A stretch of 64,000 nt of DNA, from the NCBI RefSeq assembly GCF_900115615.1, contig NZ_FOXB01000001.1, forward strand, positions 62,001-126,000, written 5' to 3'. This document shows, piece after piece, positions 47,022 through 56,244 of the stretch (positions are counted from its first letter, which is position 1; the number at the start of each line of letters is the position of its first letter). The translations under genes were made by a program, and so were the position numbers. The stretch is from Hydrogenimonas thermophila (GTDB lineage: Bacteria; Campylobacterota; Campylobacteria; Campylobacterales; Hydrogenimonadaceae). The notes beneath the pieces were generated by a model. It saw only the letters and a list, made by a program, of their open reading frames with translations, was not told where the DNA came from and did not search any database.

Positions 47022-47689
47022 TGGCTCTAATTGCTATTATAGAAGATGAACAAGATTTGCTAGACCTTTTAGAGTATCATTTGCAAAAAGAGGGTTATGA
47101 AACTTTTGCAGCAATTTCAGTTAAACCTATTGAAAAACTTCTTGAAGAAGAGACACCTGACCTTATGATTGTAGACAGAAACCTTCCTGGGGTAGAAGGT
47201 AGCGAGTTTGTCCAACAATTAAGAAGCAGAGGTTACAATATACCAGTCATTTTTCTTACTGCTAAAGTTTCTGATACAGAGATAGAAGAGGGTTTCTTGC
47301 GTGGTGGAGATGATTATGTTACAAAGCCATTTAATGTAAAAGAGTTGATGCATCGTGTTCGGGCAGTACTTAGAAGAAGCAAACCTGAAGAGAGTAGTGA
47401 AATTATATATAGGGATATTACAATAAAACCTAAGAGTTATGAAGTCTTTATTGATGGCAAGAAGATTGATTTAACACGTTTGGAATTTAAACTTTTACTT
47501 GAACTTGTTACACATAAAAATATGGTTTTAAGTCGTGATCAGCTTCTTGAGAAAGTTTGGGGTGATGATGGAGACTATCAGGATCGTACTGTAAATGTTG
47601 CAGTTAATCGTCTAAAAGAGAAGATTGATCCAGATAAGAGTAAAAACTATATTAAATCAATTCGAGGGGTAGGGTATCAGGTTTGTTAA
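47021..47689 (+). CDS. phoB: Phosphate response regulator PhoB
   Basis: A 222-residue OmpR/PhoB-type regulator. The receiver has acidic residues Glu8/Asp9, phospho-acceptor Asp52 in MIVDRNLPGVEG, Thr80 and Lys102. The winged-helix output is TRLEFKLLLELVTHKNMVLSRDQLLEKVWG and NRLKEKIDPDK. It should bind the TGTNAC-N5-TGTNAC repeats of this locus. It overlaps phoU by one base and phoR by 7 bp. The identity rests on family plus context. Confidence 0.93.
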   Translation: MALIAIIEDEQDLLDLLEYHLQKEGYETFAAISVKPIEKLLEEETPDLMIVDRNLPGVEGSEFVQQLRSRGYNIPVIFLTAKVSDTEIEEGFLRGGDDYVTKPFNVKELMHRVRAVLRRSKPEESSEIIYRDITIKPKSYEVFIDGKKIDLTRLEFKLLLELVTHKNMVLSRDQLLEKVWGDDGDYQDRTVNVAVNRLKEKIDPDKSKNYIKSIRGVGYQVC

Positions 47690-49101
47690 AACGTTATTTT
47701 AAACTTCCTCAGATATTTTTTATCAATTTTTTACTTTTACTTTCTGGTACATTGTTGATAGCATCTTTTATTGTTTATTACTCTGTGCAAGAGATTGAAG
47801 TCAAACAGTTTACAAATCAGCTTAGAAGTGAGATCGCTTATGTTCGTACTAGGCTAGATGAGGGAAAGTCTCTTGAAGTTGCAGCTAATGAGATGAGTGA
47901 GATAATGGGACGACCTTTAAGGGTTACACTGATTGCAATGGATGGAACGGTACTTTTTGACAATGAAGCAGATGTAAGCAGTATGGAAAATCACGCCAAC
48001 CGTCCAGAAGTTATGGCTGCAAGAAGAGATGGTTTTGGTACAGCAGTTCGTTACTCCCAAACAGTAAAAAATGATCGTATTTATGTTGCAAAGACTATTA
48101 AGTGGAATTCAAAACCTGCAATATTGCGCCTTTCAGTTTCATTAGAAACTATTATGCAGGATTTTAGGATGCTTTGGTTTCGCATGGCATCTGTATTTCT
48201 ATTAGCATTAGTAACAGGATATTTTATAAGCAGAGCTTTACAGAGACGAATTGATGAAGAGCTTGGAAAACTTACAGATTATCTAAAAGCAATTGCCGAT
48301 AAAAATTATAATGCCAACTTTAGTGCCGGATTCTCTAAAGAGTTTACAACTATTGCGGTATTGCTCAAAAAGCTGGCTAAACGGCTTGAGAAAAATGAGA
48401 AAAAGAAGCGTAAATATAATGCAAAGATCAGACTTATCAGTAAACAGCGCAGTGATATGATCTCTGCAATAAGTCATGAGTTTAAAAATCCTGTAGCTGC
48501 CATTATGGGATATACTGAAACACTTTTGGATGATGATGGCGTACCTGTAACTATTCGTAAAAAGTTTTTACAGCGAATTGAGCAAAATGCCAGACGTATT
48601 ACACAGATGATAGATCGCCTAAGTTTTATGACGCGTATGGAAAGCAGTGAAATTCAGCCTGAAATGAGCGGTTTTGATATGGAAAAAGTTGTTAAAGATG
48701 CTATCTATACCCTTAGTCAGAAGTATCAGGGCCGAAATATAAAAATTCAAAGCAAACCTGTAAATATTTATGCAGACAAAACCATGATGGAGATGACAGT
48801 CATTAACCTTATTGATAATGCACTAAAATACTCTGAAGATGATGTTGAAGTAGTACTAAATGAGAAGGAGTTTTGTGTTATTGACAAAGGAGATGGAATT
48901 CCTGAAAAAGAGATTGATGAAATTACTAAAAAGTTTTATCGAATCAATAAAAATAGCTGGGACAACTCTATGGGGTTAGGCTTGGCAATAGTTTCTTATA
49001 TTCTTAAACTACATAATTCACATCTGCACATAAGCTCTGAAGTAGGAAAAGGTACAAAAATCTGTTTTCATATACCTTCTTTTTCTCAAATCAAAAGCTA
49101 A
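47683..49101 (+). CDS. phoR: Phosphate sensor histidine kinase PhoR
   Basis: The 472-residue kinase has membrane segments at about 12-33 and 164-184 enclosing a periplasmic domain of about 130 residues, then a HAMP-like linker, HisKA with His265 in SAISHEFKNP, and ATPase motifs NLIDNALKYS, DKGDGIPEKE and GLGLAIVSYI. The periplasmic domain is larger than in E. coli PhoR and suggests direct sensing. It starts with TTG overlapping phoB by 7 bp. The role as PhoB partner follows from the operon. Confidence 0.9.
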   Translation: MLKRYFKLPQIFFINFLLLLSGTLLIASFIVYYSVQEIEVKQFTNQLRSEIAYVRTRLDEGKSLEVAANEMSEIMGRPLRVTLIAMDGTVLFDNEADVSSMENHANRPEVMAARRDGFGTAVRYSQTVKNDRIYVAKTIKWNSKPAILRLSVSLETIMQDFRMLWFRMASVFLLALVTGYFISRALQRRIDEELGKLTDYLKAIADKNYNANFSAGFSKEFTTIAVLLKKLAKRLEKNEKKKRKYNAKIRLISKQRSDMISAISHEFKNPVAAIMGYTETLLDDDGVPVTIRKKFLQRIEQNARRITQMIDRLSFMTRMESSEIQPEMSGFDMEKVVKDAIYTLSQKYQGRNIKIQSKPVNIYADKTMMEMTVINLIDNALKYSEDDVEVVLNEKEFCVIDKGDGIPEKEIDEITKKFYRINKNSWDNSMGLGLAIVSYILKLHNSHLHISSEVGKGTKICFHIPSFSQIKS

Positions 49102-49124
49102 TTTTAATTTTATTTACCAAAAGT

Positions 49125-49181
49125 TTAAAATGGATTTTAAGATTTATGTTATAATCATATAAAAATTAAAATGGATTTTAA
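49125..49181 (+). promoter_or_regulatory. Paired operator-like palindromes around a TATAAT promoter
   Basis: TTAAAATGGATTTTAA occurs exactly at 49125-49140 and 49166-49181, 41 bases apart, each a near-palindrome with 7-bp arms around GG. TATAAT lies between at 49150-49155, so the first copy covers the -35 zone and the second runs into the start codon at 49182. Such spacing suits cooperative repression, perhaps by the downstream gene product. Confidence 0.65.
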
Positions 49182-50375
49182 ATGATAAAGTATATTCTTA
49201 AAAAGCAAGTTAGAATAATTAACTCCATCTCTCTTAATTTTATTAGAGAAATATATATGCAAAAACTTATCTCAACAAATAGGCTTGTTGGGCTTGTGGG
49301 ACAAAGAGGAGTTGGTAAAACAACTCTTTTGCTTCAATACTTAAAAACAAACTATAAACCAACGGAATATCTATATTTTAGTGCTGATGATGTATATATT
49401 ATAGATAGCTCTATTTATGATATAGCAGATGAGTTTGTAAAACTTGGCGGAAAAGTTATAGTTATAGATGAGATTCATAAATACAACAATTGGGCAATTG
49501 AGCTAAAAAGCATATATGACTCATTTCCTGATCTTATTATAAGATTTAGTGGTAGTTCTATGCTGAATATTTTGGATCAAAAGTATGATCTTAGCAGAAG
49601 AGCTGTTATATCTTATGTTAAACCTCTCTCATTTAGAGAGTTTTTAAAACTTTCGCAAAACATTAATTTGCCGCAATTTAAATTAGATGAGATACTTGAA
49701 AAGTATAATGATATAAGTTCATCTTTGGCTTTGGAACATCCTACTCTTTATAAAAACTTTCTAAAATATCTTCAAATAGGATACTACCCATTTTTTATGG
49801 AAGATGAGATTGAGTATAAAAATAAACTCTTTAATGCGTGTGATAAGATTATCAATGAAGATATTCCATCCTTAAAGAAGATCGACTTTACTCATTTGTC
49901 TCTCTTTAAAAAGTTTATTGCAAAACTGATCTACTCAAAAGTACCATATAAAGTTAATGTTTCTGCACTTAGCAAAGAGTTTGGCATATCTCATCCAACA
50001 CTACTGACATATTTAGATATTTTAGATAAAACAAAGATCATCAGAGCGATAAAAAAGTATTCAAAGAAGGTATCGCAAAAGCCAGATAAGTTACTCTTTT
50101 CAAATACAAATTTGCTCTATAGTTATGCTGATGAGTTTGGAGTAGAAGTTGACATAGGTACTGTTAGAGAGACATTCTTTGCAAGTTGTTTTGAAAATAT
50201 CTATTATAGTGATATTGGAGATTTTAGAGTAGATGACTATATATTTGAAATTGGAGGTAAAAATAAAAGCTTTAAACAGATAAATGGCATAGAGAAAAGT
50301 TTTTTAGTAATTGATACTGACTACAGTATGGAAAGAGGTAAAATACCTCTTTGGCTGTTTGGTTTAATTTCTTAA
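49182..50375 (+). CDS. AAA ATPase with DUF4143 domain
   Basis: The 397-residue protein has Walker A LVGQRGVGKTTLLLQYL, Walker B VIVIDEIHKY, the sensor RFSGSSML, a winged-helix segment VNVSALSKEFGISHPTLLTYLDILDK and a C-terminal DUF4143 ending that includes ETFFASCFENIY. Many such proteins are mobile-associated or defence-like and have no known substrate. The HTH region could bind the paired palindromes upstream. It stands alone after phoR. Start is at the ATG abutting the second palindrome; a later Met is possible. Confidence 0.85.
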   Translation: MIKYILKKQVRIINSISLNFIREIYMQKLISTNRLVGLVGQRGVGKTTLLLQYLKTNYKPTEYLYFSADDVYIIDSSIYDIADEFVKLGGKVIVIDEIHKYNNWAIELKSIYDSFPDLIIRFSGSSMLNILDQKYDLSRRAVISYVKPLSFREFLKLSQNINLPQFKLDEILEKYNDISSSLALEHPTLYKNFLKYLQIGYYPFFMEDEIEYKNKLFNACDKIINEDIPSLKKIDFTHLSLFKKFIAKLIYSKVPYKVNVSALSKEFGISHPTLLTYLDILDKTKIIRAIKKYSKKVSQKPDKLLFSNTNLLYSYADEFGVEVDIGTVRETFFASCFENIYYSDIGDFRVDDYIFEIGGKNKSFKQINGIEKSFLVIDTDYSMERGKIPLWLFGLIS

Positions 50376-50559
50376 TTTTTCTCAAATCAAAAAAAATGAA
50401 CTACCTTCCAAATTAATTTGAATCAATAAACTTCTAACTTATATATTGCTACTTATATAAGAAAATATTTTAAAAAAGAGTCTTCATTCAGCTTTAATTA
50501 AAATAATCACTGATAGACTGAAAATGTCGTGATATAGGCATTTAATAGAGTTCTAACAA

Positions 50560-50578
50560 GCTTATAAAATTTATAAGC
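50560..50578. promoter_or_regulatory. Perfect 9-bp-arm palindrome upstream of the molybdoenzyme operon
   Basis: GCTTATAAA-A-TTTATAAGC lies 54 bases before the first gene. The 50376-50632 interval otherwise has AT-rich sequence and no gene that I can see. An operator for the operon is a reasonable guess. Confidence 0.45.
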
Positions 50579-50632
50579 CTGTTTGATGAGCCTATATTGA
50601 AGCACCTAGCATAAAAAATTCAGGAGGAGTCT

Positions 50633-51271
50633 ATGAAGCTCGGCTTTTTAGTAGACCTGGCTCTTTGCATGGGATGTAAAGGGTGTGAGGTCTCTTGTAA
50701 AGTGGAAAATGAAGTTCCGCTTAGTATGTGGCGTTTGAGAGTCAAGTATGTTGATGTGGGAACATTCCCTGAAACTAAAAGAACATTTACACCTCTTCGA
50801 TGTAACCATTGTGAAAATGCACCTTGTGAGCGTATCTGTCCAGTTAGTGCATTGCATTATCTTGAAAATGGCATTGTAAATGTAGATAAAGAGCGATGTA
50901 TAGGGTGTGCAGGTTGTGTAATGGCATGTCCATATGGTGCAATCTACATAGATCCAGAAACTAATACAGCAGACAAATGTACATATTGTGCTCACCGTGT
51001 TGCCGGAGGTATGATGCCTGCTTGTGTTGTTGCTTGTCCTGTTGAAGCAAATATATTTGGAGATCTTGATGATCCGACAAGTAACATTAGCCGTTATATT
51101 ATGGAGCATCAGGGTAATGTGAAGGTTCGCAAGCCTGAGAAAAATACTCATCCAAAACACTTCTACACAAGTGGTGGTGAAGTTAACCTCAATCCATTGG
51201 CAAGCAAGCGTGAAGAGGGTTATAACCTCTTTAACAATATAACGCACCTAAAACATGTTGGAGGTCACTAA
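50633..51271 (+). CDS. Four-cluster ferredoxin subunit of a molybdoenzyme (TtrB/PsrB-like)
   Basis: The 212-residue protein binds four [4Fe-4S] clusters through Cys12/15/18/22, 57/60/65/69, 89/92/95/99 and 116/119/131/135, and passes electrons between the NrfD-type membrane anchor and the molybdenum subunit. No Tat or Sec signal is seen, so export would depend on the Tat-bearing catalytic subunit. GGAGGAG precedes the ATG. The order ferredoxin, NrfD, molybdenum subunit equals ttrBCA. Partner substrate is unresolved. Confidence 0.9.
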   Translation: MKLGFLVDLALCMGCKGCEVSCKVENEVPLSMWRLRVKYVDVGTFPETKRTFTPLRCNHCENAPCERICPVSALHYLENGIVNVDKERCIGCAGCVMACPYGAIYIDPETNTADKCTYCAHRVAGGMMPACVVACPVEANIFGDLDDPTSNISRYIMEHQGNVKVRKPEKNTHPKHFYTSGGEVNLNPLASKREEGYNLFNNITHLKHVGGH

Positions 51272-51272
51272 A

Positions 51273-52172
51273 ATGGTTGAACATACTACTGCTGCGACCA
51301 ATGCAATCGTAACCCTTGATGTCGCACTTCCAGGAATTATATGGGGTTGGATGATTACACTGAATATGTGGGCAAAGAGTATAGGAACCGGTGTTGTTCT
51401 TATAGGTGTCTATCTTTTGAAAAAGTATGGAGACAGAGTTGCAAGTATTAAAACACTTATGCCTGTAGTCTCTTTTATTTTTCTAAATATATTCTTGTTA
51501 TTTACTCTGCTTGATCTGCATCAGCCGCTTAGAATGTGGCATATCTTTTTCTATCCGCACTGGACCTCTGCTATTACTGTTGGTGCTTGGTTGGCAACTA
51601 TATTTACCGGAATTATTTTTGTAATGGCTGCAGGGCATATTATGAAAAAGATTACTGATGAGCAGTATAACAAGTTAATGTGGGCAGCATTCATTTTTGC
51701 AATTCCTGTTACTCTATATACTGCAACAATTATGGGTGAAGCATCTGCAAGAGAGTTGTGGCAAACTCCTACTGAACTTGTTCAGATGGCATTGGCTGCT
51801 TTTATTGGAGGTTCTGCAACATATCTCATTTTAGGTGTTGGTGATAAAAATATTAAAAGAGATTTAGCAATTGTTTTAGCGGTAAGTGCTGCACTTTCAT
51901 TCATTATCTATATGGGTGAGTACTATTTTGGTGCAATGAAAGCTGAAGAGGTTGCTGCAACAATCGCTTTTGTAAAAGATGGTGGTGAATACCATACAAT
52001 GTTCTGGATTGGACAGACACTTGGATATATCCTACCTGTTGCTTTTGTGATTTTTGCACTTAGATCAGGAGCTAACAGTTTGCTCTCTTTAGCATCTATT
52101 TTGGCATTAACCGGTCTTTGGATTGCCAAGCATGTTTGGCTTGTTATTCCGCAATTGTTGAATCTTAGCTGA
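51273..52172 (+). CDS. NrfD/PsrC-type membrane subunit
   Basis: A 299-residue protein with about eight membrane segments and NrfD features (LFTLLDLHQPLRMWHIFF, ATIMGEASARELWQTPTE). It links the quinone pool to the ferredoxin subunit. An upstream ATG at 51255 overlaps the ferredoxin gene, but GGAGGT at 51260-51265 spaces the ATG at 51273, the better start. TtrC, PsrC and NrfD are equally close by eye. Confidence 0.88.
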   Translation: MVEHTTAATNAIVTLDVALPGIIWGWMITLNMWAKSIGTGVVLIGVYLLKKYGDRVASIKTLMPVVSFIFLNIFLLFTLLDLHQPLRMWHIFFYPHWTSAITVGAWLATIFTGIIFVMAAGHIMKKITDEQYNKLMWAAFIFAIPVTLYTATIMGEASARELWQTPTELVQMALAAFIGGSATYLILGVGDKNIKRDLAIVLAVSAALSFIIYMGEYYFGAMKAEEVAATIAFVKDGGEYHTMFWIGQTLGYILPVAFVIFALRSGANSLLSLASILALTGLWIAKHVWLVIPQLLNLS

Positions 52173-52186
52173 TCGAGGAGAAGAGT

Positions 52187-55100
52187 ATGATAAATGAAAA
52201 TAGAAGAACATTTTTAAAAGGGGCAGCATTTAGTGTTGCCGGTGTAACATTGGCTACAGGAGTTTTTGAAACTGTAGCAGAAGCCAGCAAAGATACTACA
52301 GCGGAGTTTACAAATACACCAGAAAGCTTGGATTTTTATCCTCCTCTTGAAAAGTGGGATAGTTTCAGAGAGCTTGACGGAGATGACTGGAAACGTGGAG
52401 GTATTGATCGTAAGGGAGTTAGAAGTGAAGATAACCCTGATGGTATAGAAGTTCATGACTATACAATAGTTCCTTGTGTCTGCTCTAACTGTGAAGCAGG
52501 ATGTGGTTTGACTGCATGGGTTGATAAAAAGAGTTTAACTGTTAGAAAATATATGGGTAATCCTTTGCATAGTGGAAGTCGTGGACGAAACTGTGCTAAA
52601 GGTTATGCTGTTGAATCACAAATGTATGATCCTGATCGTATTCCATTTCCTATTAAACGAGCTCCTGGTTCTAAGCGTGGAGAGGGAAAATGGATCCGTA
52701 TAAGCTGGGATCAAGCATTAAAAGAGATTGGTAAAAAGATGCATGATACGCTTAAAAGCGGTGATGAAATCTCTAAAAAATCGATTATGTACCATGTTGG
52801 CCGTCCTAATGAAAATGGTTTTGGACATCGTGTACCTCATACAATGGGGCTTGATGGTTATGATTCACATACAAACATCTGTTCTGCAGGTGCTCGCCAA
52901 GGCTCAATACAGTGGGCAAATGATGACAGAAACTCTCCAGACTGGGCAAATGCAAAGTTGGTTTTCTTACAGTCTTCACATGCCGCTGATGCAGGTCACT
53001 ACTTCCAGCAGTCTGCAGGATTGATTGCAGATGCCCGTAAGAAGGGTGCAAAGATGGTCGTACTTGATCCACGACTTAGTAACTCTGCAGGTATTGCAGA
53101 TCTTTGGATTCCTGTATGGCCTGGAACTGAGACGGCACTATACCTTTATCTTGCAAATCGTGTTTTAAATGAGAAAGATAAAAATGGAGATGACTTGATT
53201 GATCATCAGTTTGTCAAAAACTGGCTCAACTGGGATCGTTTGATGGCAAACAAAGAGTACCTGAAGTTTATGGTTCTAAAAGGGTATATCTCTAAAATGC
53301 CAAAAGATGAGAGCTATGAAAGTTTCATCTCTTTAATGAAAGAGCTTTATGCTCCATATACACAAGAGTATGTTGTCAAAGAGTGTAAGCTTGAAGGTCA
53401 AGAGTATAAACTGGACAAACTTTTTGAAATGTTCATAGAAGCTGGTCCAAAGATTGCTACATATATTTGGCGTTCTGGTGCCATTGCTCACCGTGGTGGA
53501 TGGATGATAACACGTTCAGCATTCCTTCCACTTGCTCTTCGTGGTGCAATGCGCGGTGATGTTGGTGGTGTAAGCTGGCACCATTGGCATAAGATCTCAA
53601 TTGGCGGTAAAGGTGATGCTGCAACTGTTGCAGGTAAGAAAGCACCAAAAGTTGATGTATGGAATGAGCTTGCATGGCCACCTGAATATCCACTTTCAAC
53701 ATATGAGATGAGTTTCATTCTACCTCACCTATTGATGGATGAAGAGTGGCAGAATAAATGGAAAGCACGTGGTTTAAATGTGCCGACAAAACTTTCTGTT
53801 TGGATTCCACGTATGTACAACCCTGTCTGGATCAATCCGGATGGATTTAGATGGATTGAAGCTCTAAAAGATGAAAGTAAAATTGAGATGAGTTTCAACC
53901 TTTCTCCAACTTGGTCTGAAACCAACTGGTACTGTGACTATGTTCTTCCAACAGGTCTTGCAGGTGAGCGTCACGATCAGCAGTCTGAGCCAACCAAACC
54001 TGAACAGTGGACTGCTTTCCGTCAGCCAGTTCTTCGTGTTGCGCTTGAAAAGATGGGATGGAAACCAAAAGTTGAACATCGCGGTACACTTGAAGCACAC
54101 ATTAAAGCTGGTCTTGGTGAGATTTGGGAAGAGAATGAATTCTGGGCAGAACTTCTATGTCTGCATGTCGATCCAGATGGTAGCCTTGGTATTCGAAAGT
54201 ATTGGGAATCTCGTAAAAATCCTGGTAAACCTGTTACAGTCAAAGAGTACTATAATGCAGGTTTCAGTCTTCTACCAAACTTAAGAAAAGCAGCTGAAGC
54301 AGCTTATCCGAATAGTGAGTATCCTTGCTATGAGTTTATGCGTGATAGAGGTGCTTGGACAGAAAAGACAAATGTTTACAGACCACAAGAGAAAGAGCTT
54401 GAGTTTGATGGAACTTACTACCATGCTCATGGTCACAAATATCATGTTGATGAGGTAGAAAAAGATAAGTTTGGCGTACTTTGGATTACAGATCACGAAG
54501 GTCGTAAACGCTCAATTGGTGTTGAAATTGACGGGAAATTGCATGAAGGGTTCCATACACCTGATAAAAAACTTGATCTCTTCTGTGAGTGGTTAATTGA
54601 TTGGAAATGGCCTGAATATGCATTGCCTATTTACCCTAGAAATGCACGTGAATATGACAAAATGATCCACATTGTATCGCAGGTACACCATCGCTATATG
54701 ACTAAAGAGAATGAGTTCTGTCTGAATACTGTATTTAGATTGCCATATAACATTCATACTAGAAGTGTTAACTCTAAGCATCTTATGGAAATAAGTCAGA
54801 ACCACAACCCTGTTTGGATCTATACTAAAGATGCTGAACGACTTGGCATTAAGCGTGGAGATGCTGTAAAAATCCGCATAGTAGATACTGTAAGTGGTTT
54901 GGAGAGTGGTTACTTTATCGCAATGGCAGTTCCAACAGAAGGAACTATGCCGGGAGTTCTTGCTTGTAGTCACCACGCAGGACGATGGAAACTTAAAAAT
55001 GCTGTTGAGATTCCTGGCTTTAAGCATGCATTGGGTGTAATGGGTGTAGGTGCACCTCTTTATGAAATGACAATGGATGGTAAGACAGGTACACTTAAAC

Positions 55101-55480
55101 CTAAAGAGGGAATTGATAAGGGTATCAATGATCGTCCAAAATCTTGGCAGTTTAAAGAGTTTAACAAAGATCTCGATAACATCTGGTGGGATGGTTTAAG
55201 TGGTTCATGGCAAAATGCTGTAGCTCCTGTTCATCCAGACCCAATTGCAGGTAACCATGCTTGGAACCAAAAAGTTATACTTGAAAAAGCAGGTCCTGAT
55301 GATGTGATCGGTGATATTTGGGTTAACTATGAAAACAATATGAAAACATACAAAGCTTGGCGTGACAAACTTACACGTCCATTGGACTCTAAAGATACTG
55401 AACGTCGTCCATATTGGATGCCTCGGCCAGCTGTACCATTGAGTAAAAAAGCTTACTCTTTTAAAGTAAAAGATCTATAA
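52187..55480 (+). CDS. Tat-exported DMSO-reductase-family molybdoenzyme, catalytic subunit (tetrathionate/polysulfide/arsenate reductase clade)
   Basis: The 1097-residue protein has a twin-arginine signal (RRTFLKGAAFSVAG from residue 6). It binds one [4Fe-4S] cluster by Cys99-x2-Cys102-x3-Cys106-x29-Cys136, and Cys232 in HTNICSAGARQGS sits where the molybdenum ligand is a cysteine in Psr, Phs, Ttr and Arr enzymes. C-terminal molydopterin-dinucleotide segments (VWIYTKDAERLGIKRGD) are present. PsrA/PhsA are about 750 residues while TtrA is about 1000, so length and gene order favour a TtrA-like enzyme. A hairpin follows at once. The substrate is open. Confidence 0.9.
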   Translation: MINENRRTFLKGAAFSVAGVTLATGVFETVAEASKDTTAEFTNTPESLDFYPPLEKWDSFRELDGDDWKRGGIDRKGVRSEDNPDGIEVHDYTIVPCVCSNCEAGCGLTAWVDKKSLTVRKYMGNPLHSGSRGRNCAKGYAVESQMYDPDRIPFPIKRAPGSKRGEGKWIRISWDQALKEIGKKMHDTLKSGDEISKKSIMYHVGRPNENGFGHRVPHTMGLDGYDSHTNICSAGARQGSIQWANDDRNSPDWANAKLVFLQSSHAADAGHYFQQSAGLIADARKKGAKMVVLDPRLSNSAGIADLWIPVWPGTETALYLYLANRVLNEKDKNGDDLIDHQFVKNWLNWDRLMANKEYLKFMVLKGYISKMPKDESYESFISLMKELYAPYTQEYVVKECKLEGQEYKLDKLFEMFIEAGPKIATYIWRSGAIAHRGGWMITRSAFLPLALRGAMRGDVGGVSWHHWHKISIGGKGDAATVAGKKAPKVDVWNELAWPPEYPLSTYEMSFILPHLLMDEEWQNKWKARGLNVPTKLSVWIPRMYNPVWINPDGFRWIEALKDESKIEMSFNLSPTWSETNWYCDYVLPTGLAGERHDQQSEPTKPEQWTAFRQPVLRVALEKMGWKPKVEHRGTLEAHIKAGLGEIWEENEFWAELLCLHVDPDGSLGIRKYWESRKNPGKPVTVKEYYNAGFSLLPNLRKAAEAAYPNSEYPCYEFMRDRGAWTEKTNVYRPQEKELEFDGTYYHAHGHKYHVDEVEKDKFGVLWITDHEGRKRSIGVEIDGKLHEGFHTPDKKLDLFCEWLIDWKWPEYALPIYPRNAREYDKMIHIVSQVHHRYMTKENEFCLNTVFRLPYNIHTRSVNSKHLMEISQNHNPVWIYTKDAERLGIKRGDAVKIRIVDTVSGLESGYFIAMAVPTEGTMPGVLACSHHAGRWKLKNAVEIPGFKHALGVMGVGAPLYEMTMDGKTGTLKPKEGIDKGINDRPKSWQFKEFNKDLDNIWWDGLSGSWQNAVAPVHPDPIAGNHAWNQKVILEKAGPDDVIGDIWVNYENNMKTYKAWRDKLTRPLDSKDTERRPYWMPRPAVPLSKKAYSFKVKDL

Positions 55481-55487
55481 AATATAT

Positions 55488-55505
55488 GCGGGGCAAAAGC
55501 CCCGC
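55488..55505 (+). terminator. Strong hairpin after the molybdoenzyme gene
   Basis: GCGGGGC-AAAA-GCCCCGC is a perfect 7-bp GC-rich stem eight bases past the stop. No T-run follows, so it may set transcript levels between the structural and accessory genes rather than end transcription fully. Confidence 0.6.
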
Positions 55506-55517
55506 GATGGTATAATT

Positions 55518-55573
55518 TAAAGAGGTGGGAAGTGAGAATATTTTATATTAACTTCTTACTTCCCACTTCTTAT
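55518..55573. repeat. Heptamer-like imperfect inverted repeat between molybdoenzyme and chaperone genes
   Basis: GTGGGAAGTGAGAA at 55525-55538 pairs with TTCTTACTTCCCAC at 55553-55566 with one mismatch, extending by one more imperfect block to 55518-55573. The purine-rich 7-base rhythm resembles the elements at 18091 and 20991. Confidence 0.65.
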
Positions 55574-55593
55574 TAACAGATAAAAGGTATTTA

Positions 55594-56244
55594 ATGAACG
55601 ATGTTTTAACTAAACAGCTTGCCCGTATAAATCTTTATGCTCTTATTTCACGTATTATGATGAAAGAGGTAGATGAAGATTTTATGGAAAAATTTGAGAG
55701 TGATGAGATGATACTCTCATTCTTTCCTAACTACCAAGAGTGGGAAAAGCCAAAGGAGCTTTCAAAAAAGAAGTTACTAGAATATTTTTTAAATGTTGAT
55801 TTTACCAATCTTTTTGTTCTTCATCTAATTCCATATGAATCATTCTATTTGAGAGAAGATCAGATGCTTGAAACAGGTGGTGCAAACCCTGTTATTCAGA
55901 TTTACAATCAATATGATTTTAGAGTTCAGCTTGACAAGGCTCGTGCAGTTAGTCCTGATCATATAGGAATTGAACTGGAATTTATGTATATGCTTGCAGA
56001 ATCTGAGTATAAAGCACTGAAAAATAGTGATGAGAAGGCTGCCTGTGAGATAGCAAAAATAGAGCGAGACTTTTTAAGAGATCACCTTTTGCAGTGGGCT
56101 CCAATGTTTTTACAAAACATTAAAGCTGAAGCAGCAACACCTTTTTACTACGATGCAGCATCACTTACTCTTGAGTTTATGTTAAATGATTATGAGTATC
56201 TAAATGAATTAATCGTGAATGAGGGATGTAACTATACGCTATGA
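55594..56244 (+). CDS. TorD-family molybdoenzyme chaperone
   Basis: A 216-residue helical chaperone with YESFYL, SPDHIGIELEFMYML and FLRDHLLQWAP, the TorD/DmsD signatures. It would bind the twin-arginine signal of the catalytic subunit and delay export until the cofactor is inserted. It overlaps the next gene by 4 bp. A dedicated partner for the 1097-residue enzyme is the simplest reading. Confidence 0.87.
   Translation: MNDVLTKQLARINLYALISRIMMKEVDEDFMEKFESDEMILSFFPNYQEWEKPKELSKKKLLEYFLNVDFTNLFVLHLIPYESFYLREDQMLETGGANPVIQIYNQYDFRVQLDKARAVSPDHIGIELEFMYMLAESEYKALKNSDEKAACEIAKIERDFLRDHLLQWAPMFLQNIKAEAATPFYYDAASLTLEFMLNDYEYLNELIVNEGCNYTL

Noticed and set aside
50648-51247. 199-codon minus-strand frame
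   Set aside because: It mirrors the ferredoxin gene, whose four Cys clusters are unmistakable; the reverse frame is cysteine- and isoleucine-rich noise without an RBS.
54593-55027. 144-codon minus-strand frame within the molybdoenzyme gene
   Set aside because: The forward strand carries a continuous conserved molybdoenzyme; the reverse frame has no start signal or domain.
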